Source: Bacteroidaceae bacterium (GTDB lineage Bacteria; Bacteroidota; Bacteroidia; Bacteroidales; Bacteroidaceae). Taken from it: a stretch of 64,000 nt of DNA. Within the stretch, counting starts at the first letter, position 1. Each line of letters starts with the position of its first letter. This document shows, piece after piece, positions 22,877-31,894 of this stretch. The position numbers and the translations under genes are program-made. The notes under the pieces are model-generated. The model was not told the DNA's origin and did not search any database. It saw nothing but the letters and a program-made list of their open reading frames with translations. Where the stretch lies: NCBI GenBank assembly GCA_017469525.1, contig JAFUGG010000028.1, forward strand, positions 1 through 64,000. Reading direction: 5' to 3'.

Positions 22877-25717
22877 ATGAAAAAACTGTTTACTTTTATT
22901 CTTGCCATACTATGTTTGGCAAGTGCATGGGCAGCCGACAAGACGACCTCGCCCTTCACAGGTATCACCGTTGAGGACGCAGTCGGACGTCAGGACATCT
23001 TTCTCTACAACGTAGAGTCAGGCTATTTCTTGCAGGACAACCGACGTAACTGGGGCATCTGGACAACCGGTGCTCAGCTTGCCAGCCAGGGTATGTTGCT
23101 CGGTATTGAAGATGCGGGCGACGGTAAATATTACATCAAATCGCCTCTCAACAATGCCAGAATGGGATGGAGTAATAATAATCCTCAAAGTTTCTATATG
23201 GATATTGCTGCAGGAGTGGCTTTGACTTTCACGACAAAGGCTGGCGTCAGCAATGGTTATACCATTGATGATGGCACTCGCTATCTTCATGCAGCTGCCG
23301 AGAACAATGCTGGCAGTGGCGGAGCCAAAGTGGGATACCAGCTCGCGTGGGACAATGCAGGAGTCCGCAACACATGGCAGATTGTGACTCGCGAAGAGCG
23401 TGAGAACTATCTGAAGGTAACTGCATCGAAAGAGAATCCCCTTGATGCCGCCTATCTCGTCGGTATGCCAAATGTGCCTCGTAACGTTTCTATTCAAGGA
23501 ACGGGCTGGGGCATCAACAACTGGACCATTACCCGCGACGGCGGCTCTCAAAACCTCATCAACAACAATCTGTGGGATATGAACGCCTGGACCTTTGACA
23601 ATGTCACATCGCTGAATGTCTCGCAAACCATAACAGGTGCTCCCAATGGCAAGTATCGTGCCCGTTTCTACCTGATGTACTCGCCCACGCAGATTGGCAA
23701 TGCATCAGAAGAACTATACAACGACTGGGCTGCCAACGGCGACGCCACTGTGAAGGTGGTGGCCTATGCCGGCGGGCAGGAGGCGAAGGCTGTTTCATAT
23801 TATGCGGTTGACCGTGCCACAGTGCAGGCCGCAGGAGAGTACTATACCAATGACTTCCGGCTGAATAAGCAGTTAGGGACAAGGTATTTTGCCGAGGATT
23901 GGAACTGGATAAGCCGCCGCATGTATGTGGGCGACTTCAAAACCGACTGGATTGAGTTCACCGTCAACAACGGCACTGGCACTTTCGACCTCGGCTTTAA
24001 GACTATCGACGGTCTCGATGCTAACAGCGATATTGAGTTCGGTGGTGTGGAACTGGAGTATATGGGACTTGACTCTCCCTTCACTGGCATTACGCCTGCC
24101 GAGGCTGCCGGACGTTCCGACATCTTCTTCTACAATGTGGAGTCGGGCCTTTGGATGCAGGCTAACAGCCGTGCCTGGGAATTCTGGACCACCCATGTGC
24201 AGCTTGATACCCAGGGCCTGTTGATGGGTATGGAGGCTGACGGAAGCAACTATAAAATTAAGTCGCCTTTCAATCCCACAGGTGCGAATAAATATCTCGG
24301 CTCGAATCTCTATCTGGATAATAATGCTCCTGTGTCTTGGACGATGGCAGCAAAGGAGTTAGCCAGCGTGAGCAATGCTTTCACCATTGAGAACGGAGGC
24401 AACTACCTCAATGCTTCAAGCGCAGACCTGAGCAATGATGGTGATTACAGAAAACGAACCGGCAACCTGCTCAACTGGGACGGTGGAACACGCAACACCT
24501 GGCAGATTGTCACCCGTGCAGAGCGCGAAGCATACATTCTGGCTAATGCCACCGAAGAGGCACCCCTCAGCGTAAACTATCTTGTGGGAAGACCTTACCA
24601 GACTCGTACAGCCGTAGCCAACAATTGGACGATAACCCGTGACGGCGGCAATCAGGCTTTGGAACGGAATGGCTTGTGGAACTGGAATGTGTCAGAGTAT
24701 TGGAATATGAATTCTCTTAATGTTTCGCAGACGGTAGGCAATGCTCCCAATGGAAGATACCGCGCGCGTTTCTATCTGATGTATTCTCCCACTAATGCTG
24801 CTGGTGTCGGCGAGTCATACATTGACTATCCCGTAAAAGCCCTAGGCTATGCAGGAGGTAATGAAGTGCCTGCAAAATCATACTATTCGGAAGAAAAGTC
24901 GACAGCAACATTCGTCACAAACAATTTTAACCTGACAAAGGAAATCAATGGTAAGTACTATGTCGCAAATTGGGATGAGGTAGCCCGACGTATGTATTGC
25001 GGCGGTTTCCTAACCGATTGGGTTGAGTTCAACGTCATGAATGGCACCTTTGATCTTGGCGTTAAGACCATAGACGGTCTCGATGCAGAGAGTTGGGTTG
25101 TATTCGGTGGCGTAGAACTGGAATATATGGGTCCTGTCGTGGAGAAGGAGATTTCTCTGACCAACGGCTATGCCACCTTCAGCGCCGCCGAAAGCTATAA
25201 GGTGACGACGGAGGGCGTCAGTGCCTACAAGGCTACAAGCAAGAGCGGCAACTACATTATCCTCACCGAAATCAGTGACATCCCTGCCAACACCGGCGTT
25301 GTGCTCTATGGCGAAGGAAAGAGCAACGCTGTACTGGAACCGGTTGCTTCTGCAACATCCGACGTCACCGGCAACATGCTGAAGCCCAACGTAACGGCAA
25401 GCCAACTGCCTCAGGAGAGTGACGGCTGCAAGAACTACATCCTGGGTCTCGACCCCACCGACACGAGTGTCTGCGTGTTCCGTCCTACAAGCGGAGTCGG
25501 CACGCTCAAGGCTGGCCGTGCCTATCTTGCTCTGCCCATCGAGAGCAGCGGCGTGAAGTACTACATCGGCTTCGACGATGACGACGCTACCGCAATCAGC
25601 CTCACCCACAACCCCTCTCCCGTGGGCGAGGGGAGCATCTATAATCTCGCAGGCCAGCGTCTCGAGAAGATGCAGAAAGGTATCAACATCGTAAACGGCA
25701 AAAAGATTTTGAAGTAA
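22877..25717 (+). CDS. Secreted protein with two tandem copies of a ~360-aa module and shared C-terminal domain
   Basis: The 946-aa protein has a signal peptide (to about 19). Residues about 26-399 and 400-755 are tandem copies of one unit: SPFTGIT..(D/E)A.GR.DIF.YNVESG..., a beta-trefoil-like domain ending NTWQIVTR.ER, then a galactose-binding-like domain (NWTITRDGG...NVSQT...APNG.YRARFYLMYSPT). The module also appears once in the proteins at 10969 and 26032. Residues about 757-920 are the shared LTNGYATFSAAESYKVTT domain, then an NPSPVGEG linker and the YNLAGQRLEKMQKG sorting tail. There is no catalytic signature. It is probably a surface carbohydrate-binding or adhesive protein and is co-transcribed with a 60-aa gene and a GH51 enzyme. 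Confidence 0.75.
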   Translation: MKKLFTFILAILCLASAWAADKTTSPFTGITVEDAVGRQDIFLYNVESGYFLQDNRRNWGIWTTGAQLASQGMLLGIEDAGDGKYYIKSPLNNARMGWSNNNPQSFYMDIAAGVALTFTTKAGVSNGYTIDDGTRYLHAAAENNAGSGGAKVGYQLAWDNAGVRNTWQIVTREERENYLKVTASKENPLDAAYLVGMPNVPRNVSIQGTGWGINNWTITRDGGSQNLINNNLWDMNAWTFDNVTSLNVSQTITGAPNGKYRARFYLMYSPTQIGNASEELYNDWAANGDATVKVVAYAGGQEAKAVSYYAVDRATVQAAGEYYTNDFRLNKQLGTRYFAEDWNWISRRMYVGDFKTDWIEFTVNNGTGTFDLGFKTIDGLDANSDIEFGGVELEYMGLDSPFTGITPAEAAGRSDIFFYNVESGLWMQANSRAWEFWTTHVQLDTQGLLMGMEADGSNYKIKSPFNPTGANKYLGSNLYLDNNAPVSWTMAAKELASVSNAFTIENGGNYLNASSADLSNDGDYRKRTGNLLNWDGGTRNTWQIVTRAEREAYILANATEEAPLSVNYLVGRPYQTRTAVANNWTITRDGGNQALERNGLWNWNVSEYWNMNSLNVSQTVGNAPNGRYRARFYLMYSPTNAAGVGESYIDYPVKALGYAGGNEVPAKSYYSEEKSTATFVTNNFNLTKEINGKYYVANWDEVARRMYCGGFLTDWVEFNVMNGTFDLGVKTIDGLDAESWVVFGGVELEYMGPVVEKEISLTNGYATFSAAESYKVTTEGVSAYKATSKSGNYIILTEISDIPANTGVVLYGEGKSNAVLEPVASATSDVTGNMLKPNVTASQLPQESDGCKNYILGLDPTDTSVCVFRPTSGVGTLKAGRAYLALPIESSGVKYYIGFDDDDATAISLTHNPSPVGEGSIYNLAGQRLEKMQKGINIVNGKKILK
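25603..25637. repeat. NPSPVGEG-type repeat before the sorting tail
   Basis: Copy of the element at 14394-14428 with one visible change (CACAACCCC for CCCAACCCC), encoding THNPSPVGEGS. Confidence 0.75.
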
Positions 25718-25776
25718 AAACCAAGGACCTTAGGGTCTCTAAAGACCTTTGGGACCTTAAGGTTATTAATCAGAAT

Positions 25777-25959
25777 ATGAAGATGAAAAAGACATATATA
25801 TCGCCCGACATGGTGGCCGTTGTCATCAGTCAGCGTATGATGATAGCTCAGAGTTTGGGAGTGAGTGGTGAAGAATTGGACAACGACGATGCGCTCGTCA
25901 AGGAAATGGACAATGTAGGCCGCATCTCCAATCACAACATCTGGGACAACGAGTGGTAA
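25777..25959 (+). CDS. Small protein with C-terminal HNIWDNEW (60 aa), third paralogue
   Basis: MKMKKTYISPDMVAVVIS...MMIAQSLGVSGEELDNDDALVKEMD...ISNHNIWDNEW. It is nearly identical to the protein at 14595 from KKTY to the end, including DELDNDDALVKEMDNVGR with one change (EELDN). The second ATG (25783) would give a start like the paralogue's and cannot be excluded. It lies 59 bp after one secreted protein gene and 72 bp before the GH51 gene, with no terminator on either side, so the three form an operon. Function unknown; the very high identity to the first copy points to recent duplication of the cassette. Confidence 0.78.
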   Translation: MKMKKTYISPDMVAVVISQRMMIAQSLGVSGEELDNDDALVKEMDNVGRISNHNIWDNEW

Positions 25960-26031
25960 GAAGAATGACGCGAAATGACAATGATAATAATTCCATAGAA
26001 TACATTCAATAACAAATAAAGCCAAAGAGCG

Positions 26032-29000
26032 ATGAAAAAGAACCTTCTACTCGCAGCCGCATTGCTTCTTCCCATGCTTGCCGCTGCACAGGACTTCAAG
26101 TTCAATCTTGGCCAGCGCGGTCCGGAGATTTACGAGGACTACTATGGCATTTTCTTCGAGGAACTCAGTCACTCGGGCGAAGGCGGCCTCTATGCCGAAC
26201 TCATCCAGAACCGTTCGTTCGAGGACAACACCAGTTCGCCCGACCATTGGACTGCTGTGGGCAGTGCCACGCTGACTTTGACGACGGACAACATGATGAA
26301 CGCCAACCAGGGCCATGCCCTTGGGCTTACGGCGACAGCCGCAGGCGACGGCATCCGCAACGACGGCTTCTGGGGCATCTGCTACGTCAGTGGCGACACC
26401 TACAAGGCTTCCTTCTGGATAAGAAGCGACAGCGAATGGGCCGGTACCGTTACGGCCAGACTGCTCGACAGCAGTTTGGGTGCCATCGGACAGGCTGACA
26501 TCGCAGTGGAGGCCGGTACAGCCTGGAAGCAGTACACCGCCACCATCACCGCCACCGCTACGGCCGTCGGAGGCTACTTCGACCTGTGCCTGGGCAGCGC
26601 AGCCAACGTCCAGCTCGACATGGTGAGCCTCTTCCCGCCCACATACAACAATCGGGACAACGGCTTCCGCCGCGACATGGGACAGATGCTGGCCGACATC
26701 AAACCCACCTTCATGCGTTTCCCCGGCGGATGCTACATCGAAGGACAGTGGGACGAGGAGAAGGGCTCCGACTTCCGCTACCTGTGGAAGAACTCCGTAG
26801 GCCCCGTCGAAAGCCGCATACCCCTGTGGAACAACAGGTGGGGATACATGGTGACAAACGGTCAGGGCATCTACGAGTACCTGCTCTACTGCGAGGACAT
26901 CGGAGCTGTGCCCATGTATGTCGTCAACATCGGCTTAGGCCACGGATGGGCACACGACTATCAGGACCTCGGTGAATACATTCAGGAAGCACTCGACGTC
27001 ATTGAGTACTGCAACGGCGACGTCACTACGACATGGGGCGCAAAGCGTGCCGAGGCAGGTCATCCCGAACCCTTCAACCTGAAATATATCGAGATAGGCA
27101 ATGAGAACTACACCTTCGACCACCATGCCGAACGCTACATCCAGTTCTACAATGCCATCAAGGAACGCTATCCCGACATCATCTGCATCGGCAACGACCC
27201 CTGCTGGGGCACGGACTACCCCAAGTGGGGACTGTCGCATCCCGTCGACCTTGTGGACGAACACTACTACCGCACACCCGCATGGTTCATGTCCTCCTAC
27301 CATCACTACGACAGCTATCCGCGCACAGACCCCAAGGTCTATGTGGGCGAATGGGCTGCTTCTGAAAGTAAAGGCACGCTCGGCAACATGAACGCAGCAC
27401 TGGGCGAAGCCATCTTCATGTGTGGTGCGGAAAGGAACTCCGACATGGTGAAGATGCTCAGCTTCAGTGAACCTATTGCACATATCAACGACGTGCGCTG
27501 GCCTGCCATGATCTATCACAACAGTGAAAAAGCAGTGGGCACACCCTCGTACTATGCCCAGAAGATGTACGGACAGAACATCGGCAAGCAGAACGTCGTG
27601 TGGACGGAGACAGGTAACAGCGCCTCTTCCGTCGGCGTGGCCACCTGGTCGACGTCAGCCCAATTTTATGATATCCAGATAACCGACGAGGCTGGCAACG
27701 TCATCCTTGACGGCGCATCCACAACCTCTGCAGACTGGGTGGCCGAGACCGGTACGGGCGACTGGAGCGTCGCAGACGGAACCGTCACCAACGCCACTGC
27801 TTCCGGCACACGCAGCACCTATACTCTGCGCGCTCCTCTTGGCACCGACAGCTTCACCTTCACGCTCAAGGCCAAGAAGATCAGCGGCGACGAAGGCTTC
27901 CTCATTCCCCTCGAGTTCAAGGACGTCAATAATTATGTCTGGTGGGCCATCGGTGGCTGGGGCAACAAGCAGCATGGCATCGAGCAGAACCTCGGTGGGT
28001 CGAAGTCTTACCCCGTCAGCAATATCTCCGGCAACGTGACGACCGGACAGGAATACAACATTAAGGTCGTCAGGAAGGGCTTGCACGTTCAGTGCTACCT
28101 CGACGGCTCTCTGATGTTCGAATTCGATATGAAGGAGCCTGCCAACCAGTTCCTTTATGCTTCCTCCACCATCAACGACGAGACGGGCGACCTTTTTGTC
28201 AAGCTGGTTAATCCAGGTGCTTCGAGCCAGACAGCCCACCTCTCGTTCGAGAACGGCACAGTCGTCTCCGGCACGGCACAGGTGATGAACAGCGCCAACG
28301 GCACGGACGAGAACACATTCGAGAATCCTGAAGCCATCACGCCCCACGACGAGACCGTTACCGTGGGCAGCGACGGCACCATCGACTTCACGGCGAAACC
28401 TTACTCCATTAACATCCTGCGACTGAAGGTGAAGGACGTCACGCTCGTCAGCCTCTTGCCCGACATCCAGAAGATGCTGAACGAAGCGGCTGCCATCGAG
28501 AGCGATGCCATCACTTCCGAACTGTGGAACAAGCTTCAGACTGCTGTCGCTACGGCCAGAGGCGTTACCGACAGCACCCCATACGCCGAGCAGTATGCCG
28601 CATTGGAGGCTTTGAAGTCTGCCGTAGATGCAGCAAAGACAGCCATCTCAGCTTCGCCCTATAAGGGTAAGGCACTGGGGGAAGGTTCCTATTACCTTTA
28701 TAATATATCGACCGGCCTATGGCTGCAGAACAACGAGGACTACTGGAGCAAGTGGACCACCTATGCCGCCGGTGGCACTTACGGCATGGAGTTCCGCCTT
28801 GCCCCCTATGGCGACGGCTATGCCATCTACACCCCCGCCTTCAGCACTGGCAGCAAGACGACCAACATGAGCCACAGCGACCTCTACCTCGACAATGCCA
28901 CCATCTCCACTTGGACCTTTGAGGTTGACACGCAGGCCGGTGTGCCGAACTGCTACAAGATAAAGAACAGCAACGGCCAGTACATAGGTCTGAACACTTT

Positions 29001-30342
29001 CCGCGGCAATTATAACCTCCATCCCATGTCCTACTACGTCGACAACAATGCAGCGAACAACGTGTGGCAGCTGGTGACGCGCGAGGAACGCATTGCCTAC
29101 ATGGAGCAGAATGCCACGAAGGACAATCCCATCGACGCTACCTTCCTCATCACCAACCCTGGCTTCTACTTCTACAACGGAGGTCGTGGCGAGGCTTACA
29201 CTGCAGGCTGGACCATCAGTCGTACGGGTGGCAACTTCGAGACTCCCTATGAGCTCTGGTGCCAGCAGTCAAACTCCACATGGCAGTCCAGCAGCTTCTC
29301 CATCACTCAGGACATTGCTGACATCCCCAACGGCGAGTATGGAATGACCGTACAGGCCTTCTATCGCGACGGATGGAACACAGACGTCAACCAGATGACG
29401 AGGGCTAAGGGAACGGAAGAACTGCGCGCCTACTACTTCATCGGCAGCACCGAAGCCAAGGTCATGTCAATCTTCGACGCCGGATTCACGACGGCTCCAG
29501 CCAGCTCCGAACTCGGCGGTTACAACGGAGCTTGGAAGGGCAACGAGACGCTTGGTTATATTCCCGACAACGCCAATACGTTCAATCGCACCTTCTGGTT
29601 TTTCCCCGACAAGTATGTCAATGCTCCTATCAGCACCATCGTGACGGACAACAAGACGTCCATCGGTCTGCGTAAGCCGACGGGCGCTAGTGCAGACTGG
29701 CTTGCCTTCGACAACTTCCGCCTCATGTACTATGGTCCTGCCGAGAAGGAGGTCGCCTTGACCAACGGCTATGCCACCTTCAGTGCTGCCGACAACTTTA
29801 AGGTGACGACTGAGGGCGTCAGTGCCTACAAGGTGACAGAGAAGAAGAGCAACTACGTCATCCTTACTGCCATCGAGGATATTCCTGCAAATACGGGCGT
29901 CGTACTCTACGGCAAGGGTGCCACAAAGGCAGAGCTGGAGCGGACCTCTGAGGCTACGGCCGACGTCACGGGCAACATGATGAAGCCTCACTTGACGGCG
30001 GGCGTGTTGCCTCAGGAAAGTGAAGGCTGCAAGAACTACCTCCTTGCTCTCGACCCCGACGATGAGAGTGTCTGCGTGTTCCGTCCGTCAAGCGGCAAGG
30101 GCACTTTGGCAGCAGGCCGCGCCTATCTTCCCCTGCCCATCGAGAGCAGCGGCGTGAAGTACTTCGTAGGCTTCGAGGACGATGATGCCACCGCAATCAG
30201 CCTCACCCCCAACCCCTCTCCCGTGGGCGAAGGGAGCATCTACAAGCAAGGCTCGACGATTGTCAACATTGCCGGACAGCGCATCGAGAAGATGCAGAAG
30301 GGCATCAACATCGTAGGAAACAGGAAAGTGCTGGTGAAGTAA
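26032..30342 (+). CDS. GH51 alpha-L-arabinofuranosidase with C-terminal binding modules and sorting tail
   Basis: The 1436-aa protein has a signal peptide (to about 19). The catalytic part (about 21-580) shows GGLYAELIQNRSFED (51-65), FMRFPGGCYIEG (227-238), the acid/base in EIGNENYTFDHHAERY (Glu358), HYYRTPAWF (411-419) and the probable nucleophile in VYVGEWAASES (Glu440). It releases arabinofuranose from arabinan or arabinoxylan. Then follow a concanavalin-like domain (about 580-780), a FIVAR-like helical stretch (about 800-870), one copy of the YYLYNISTGLWLQ module (about 885-1225), the shared LTNGYATFSAADNFKV domain (about 1236-1405), an NPSPVGEG linker and a sorting tail (VNIAGQRIEKMQKG). 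About twice the length of ordinary GH51 because of these modules. Confidence 0.92.
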   Translation: MKKNLLLAAALLLPMLAAAQDFKFNLGQRGPEIYEDYYGIFFEELSHSGEGGLYAELIQNRSFEDNTSSPDHWTAVGSATLTLTTDNMMNANQGHALGLTATAAGDGIRNDGFWGICYVSGDTYKASFWIRSDSEWAGTVTARLLDSSLGAIGQADIAVEAGTAWKQYTATITATATAVGGYFDLCLGSAANVQLDMVSLFPPTYNNRDNGFRRDMGQMLADIKPTFMRFPGGCYIEGQWDEEKGSDFRYLWKNSVGPVESRIPLWNNRWGYMVTNGQGIYEYLLYCEDIGAVPMYVVNIGLGHGWAHDYQDLGEYIQEALDVIEYCNGDVTTTWGAKRAEAGHPEPFNLKYIEIGNENYTFDHHAERYIQFYNAIKERYPDIICIGNDPCWGTDYPKWGLSHPVDLVDEHYYRTPAWFMSSYHHYDSYPRTDPKVYVGEWAASESKGTLGNMNAALGEAIFMCGAERNSDMVKMLSFSEPIAHINDVRWPAMIYHNSEKAVGTPSYYAQKMYGQNIGKQNVVWTETGNSASSVGVATWSTSAQFYDIQITDEAGNVILDGASTTSADWVAETGTGDWSVADGTVTNATASGTRSTYTLRAPLGTDSFTFTLKAKKISGDEGFLIPLEFKDVNNYVWWAIGGWGNKQHGIEQNLGGSKSYPVSNISGNVTTGQEYNIKVVRKGLHVQCYLDGSLMFEFDMKEPANQFLYASSTINDETGDLFVKLVNPGASSQTAHLSFENGTVVSGTAQVMNSANGTDENTFENPEAITPHDETVTVGSDGTIDFTAKPYSINILRLKVKDVTLVSLLPDIQKMLNEAAAIESDAITSELWNKLQTAVATARGVTDSTPYAEQYAALEALKSAVDAAKTAISASPYKGKALGEGSYYLYNISTGLWLQNNEDYWSKWTTYAAGGTYGMEFRLAPYGDGYAIYTPAFSTGSKTTNMSHSDLYLDNATISTWTFEVDTQAGVPNCYKIKNSNGQYIGLNTFRGNYNLHPMSYYVDNNAANNVWQLVTREERIAYMEQNATKDNPIDATFLITNPGFYFYNGGRGEAYTAGWTISRTGGNFETPYELWCQQSNSTWQSSSFSITQDIADIPNGEYGMTVQAFYRDGWNTDVNQMTRAKGTEELRAYYFIGSTEAKVMSIFDAGFTTAPASSELGGYNGAWKGNETLGYIPDNANTFNRTFWFFPDKYVNAPISTIVTDNKTSIGLRKPTGASADWLAFDNFRLMYYGPAEKEVALTNGYATFSAADNFKVTTEGVSAYKVTEKKSNYVILTAIEDIPANTGVVLYGKGATKAELERTSEATADVTGNMMKPHLTAGVLPQESEGCKNYLLALDPDDESVCVFRPSSGKGTLAAGRAYLPLPIESSGVKYFVGFEDDDATAISLTPNPSPVGEGSIYKQGSTIVNIAGQRIEKMQKGINIVGNRKVLVK
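30205..30239. repeat. NPSPVGEG-type repeat before the sorting tail
   Basis: Third copy of the element at 14394-14428 in the homologous linker (TPNPSPVGEGS), here followed by an extra IYKQGST segment. Confidence 0.75.
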
Positions 30343-30367
30343 GCCCCAGAAACCCTTGATAATCAGG

Positions 30368-30409
30368 AAGCCCGCCCGTGCCGCAGAGCACAGGCGGGCT
30401 TTCTTTTTT
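30368..30409 (+). terminator. Intrinsic terminator after the GH51 gene
   Basis: Stem AAGCCCGCC / GGCGGGCTT around CGTGCCGCAGAGCACA (which also pairs GTG/CAC), then TCTTTTTTC. Confidence 0.88.
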
Positions 30410-30489
30410 CGCCGTCTTCGCGTCTCCTCCCGGCACTGTTTCTGCCTCGCATCGGCTGACCATTTTGCCAAAGATACTATAGGGGAGTC

Positions 30490-30555
30490 TTTGCACATAC
30501 ATGTAGATGCAATTGCATCTACATGTACATGCAATTGCATCTACATGTATGTGCA
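30490..30555. repeat. Three-unit 22-bp palindromic array (TGCAATTGCAT family)
   Basis: Units at 30490, 30512 and 30534 are 22 bp each, built on ATTGCATCTACATGTA. The whole 68-bp stretch is palindromic with one mismatched pair (two positions), and any 22-bp window centred on AATT is itself a near-perfect palindrome. It lies between the GH51 terminator and the str operon promoter. Confidence 0.88.
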
Positions 30556-30773
30556 AACAACCCACTGTGCCAAATTCACCATCCCGACGTGCCTGGCGAG
30601 CCATTCCGGCACAAAAGGTCCCCTGGGAGATGCTGCTGAAATGACCGAGAAACAGTATCAGGATTTTTGCCTAAAAACGTCGAAAACACTCGTTTTGGGC
30701 TCTTTATTATGTTAAATAATCTTAAAAGTGCATCTTTTGAGTGTGTTTAAGAGCATTTTCGACAGGTATGCGA
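30556..30773. other. Intergenic stretch upstream of the str operon, nothing recognised
   Basis: Between the palindromic array and the str promoter I see no gene, repeat or structured RNA that can be supported. Confidence 0.4.
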
Positions 30774-30803
30774 TTGCCATTTCAATAAAATGTCGTATCT
30801 TTG
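30774..30803 (+). promoter_or_regulatory. Promoter of the str-S10-spc-alpha supercluster
   Basis: -33 TTG at 30774-30776, 19-nt spacer, -7 box TATCTTTG at 30796-30803. This leaves about 80 nt of A/T-rich leader before rpsL. Confidence 0.75.
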
Positions 30804-30886
30804 CACCCCGAATGGCCTCAAGAGGGTCGTTTTACTACATTATAGAATATAATACATAATATATAAATAATAAATACAACAAAACA

Positions 30887-31264
30887 ATGCCTACAATTCA
30901 ACAATTGGTAAGAAAGGGCCGTACGGCGTTGGCAGACAAGAGCAAGAGCCCCGCTCTGGACAACTGTCCTCAGCGTCGTGGCGTCTGCGTCCGTGTCTAC
31001 ACGACCACGCCTAAGAAGCCTAATTCCGCGATGCGCAAGGTCGCACGCGTGCGTTTGACAAACTCAAAAGAAGTGAACAGCTACATTCCCGGAGAGGGTC
31101 ACAACCTGCAGGAGCACAGCATCGTGCTGGTGCGCGGAGGCAGGGTGAAGGACCTGCCAGGTGTACGTTATCACATCGTTCGCGGTACGCTTGACACCGC
31201 TGGCGTGGCAAACCGCACCCAGCGTCGCTCAAAGTACGGAGCAAAGCGTCCCAAGCAAAAGTAA
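30887..31264 (+). CDS. rpsL: 30S ribosomal protein S12
   Basis: The 125-aa protein is of normal length for the bacterial S12 family and contains [18 protein letters not shown] with Lys43, and [12 protein letters not shown] with Lys88. These decoding-centre lysines are the wild-type (streptomycin-sensitive) residues. It lies at the decoding site of the small subunit. First gene of the ribosomal supercluster, 100 bp before rpsG. Confidence 0.98.
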   Translation: MPTIQQLVRKGRTALADKSKSPALDNCPQRRGVCVRVYTTTPKKPNSAMRKVARVRLTNSKEVNSYIPGEGHNLQEHSIVLVRGGRVKDLPGVRYHIVRGTLDTAGVANRTQRRSKYGAKRPKQK

Positions 31265-31364
31265 TCATTAACCGTTTTGGCTTGTTAGTAAGGTTGAGTA
31301 AATGCCCCAGTGGAGGCGTTGAAGAACACGAAAGACAGCCCCGAACAAAAAAACAAACAAAACA

Positions 31365-31841
31365 ATGCGTAAAGCTAAACCAAAGAAAAGAATCATCCTT
31401 CCCGATCCCGTCTTCGGTGACGTGAAGGTGTCAAAGTTCGTCAACCACTTGATGTATGACGGCAAGAAGAGCATTTCCTACGAGATTTTCTACAATGCTC
31501 TCGAGATTGTAAAGACTAAGATGGCCAGCGAGGAGAAGGACTCCCTCACCATTTGGAAGGAAGCCCTCGACAAGATTACTCCTCAGGTAGAGGTTAAGAG
31601 CCGCCGTATCGGTGGTGCCACATTCCAGGTTCCTACTGAGATTCGTCCCGACCGCAAGGAGAGCATCAGCATGAAGAACATGATTTCCTTCGCCCGCAAG
31701 CGCGGCGGTAAGACTATGGCCGACAAGCTCGCAGCCGAGATCATGGACGCATACAACGAGCAGGGCGGCGCTTTCAAGCGTAAAGAAGACATGCACCGCA
31801 TGGCCGAAGCTAACCGTGCATTTGCTCACTTCCGTTTCTAA
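31365..31841 (+). CDS. rpsG: 30S ribosomal protein S7
   Basis: 158 aa, typical S7: [19 protein letters not shown] at the start, [28 protein letters not shown] and [13 protein letters not shown] at the end. It nucleates assembly of the 3' major domain of 16S rRNA. It sits between rpsL and fusA as in the classic str operon. Confidence 0.98.
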   Translation: MRKAKPKKRIILPDPVFGDVKVSKFVNHLMYDGKKSISYEIFYNALEIVKTKMASEEKDSLTIWKEALDKITPQVEVKSRRIGGATFQVPTEIRPDRKESISMKNMISFARKRGGKTMADKLAAEIMDAYNEQGGAFKRKEDMHRMAEANRAFAHFRF

Positions 31842-31894
31842 TAACTGCTTAACCTTACAAACGCTTAATTCTCATTTAGATTCGATTATTAGAG

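Noticed and set aside
30343..30886. tRNA or structured RNA gene upstream of rpsL
   Set aside because: No cloverleaf, T-loop (GGTTCRANTCC) or known RNA motif was found; the palindromic array explains the obvious pairing.
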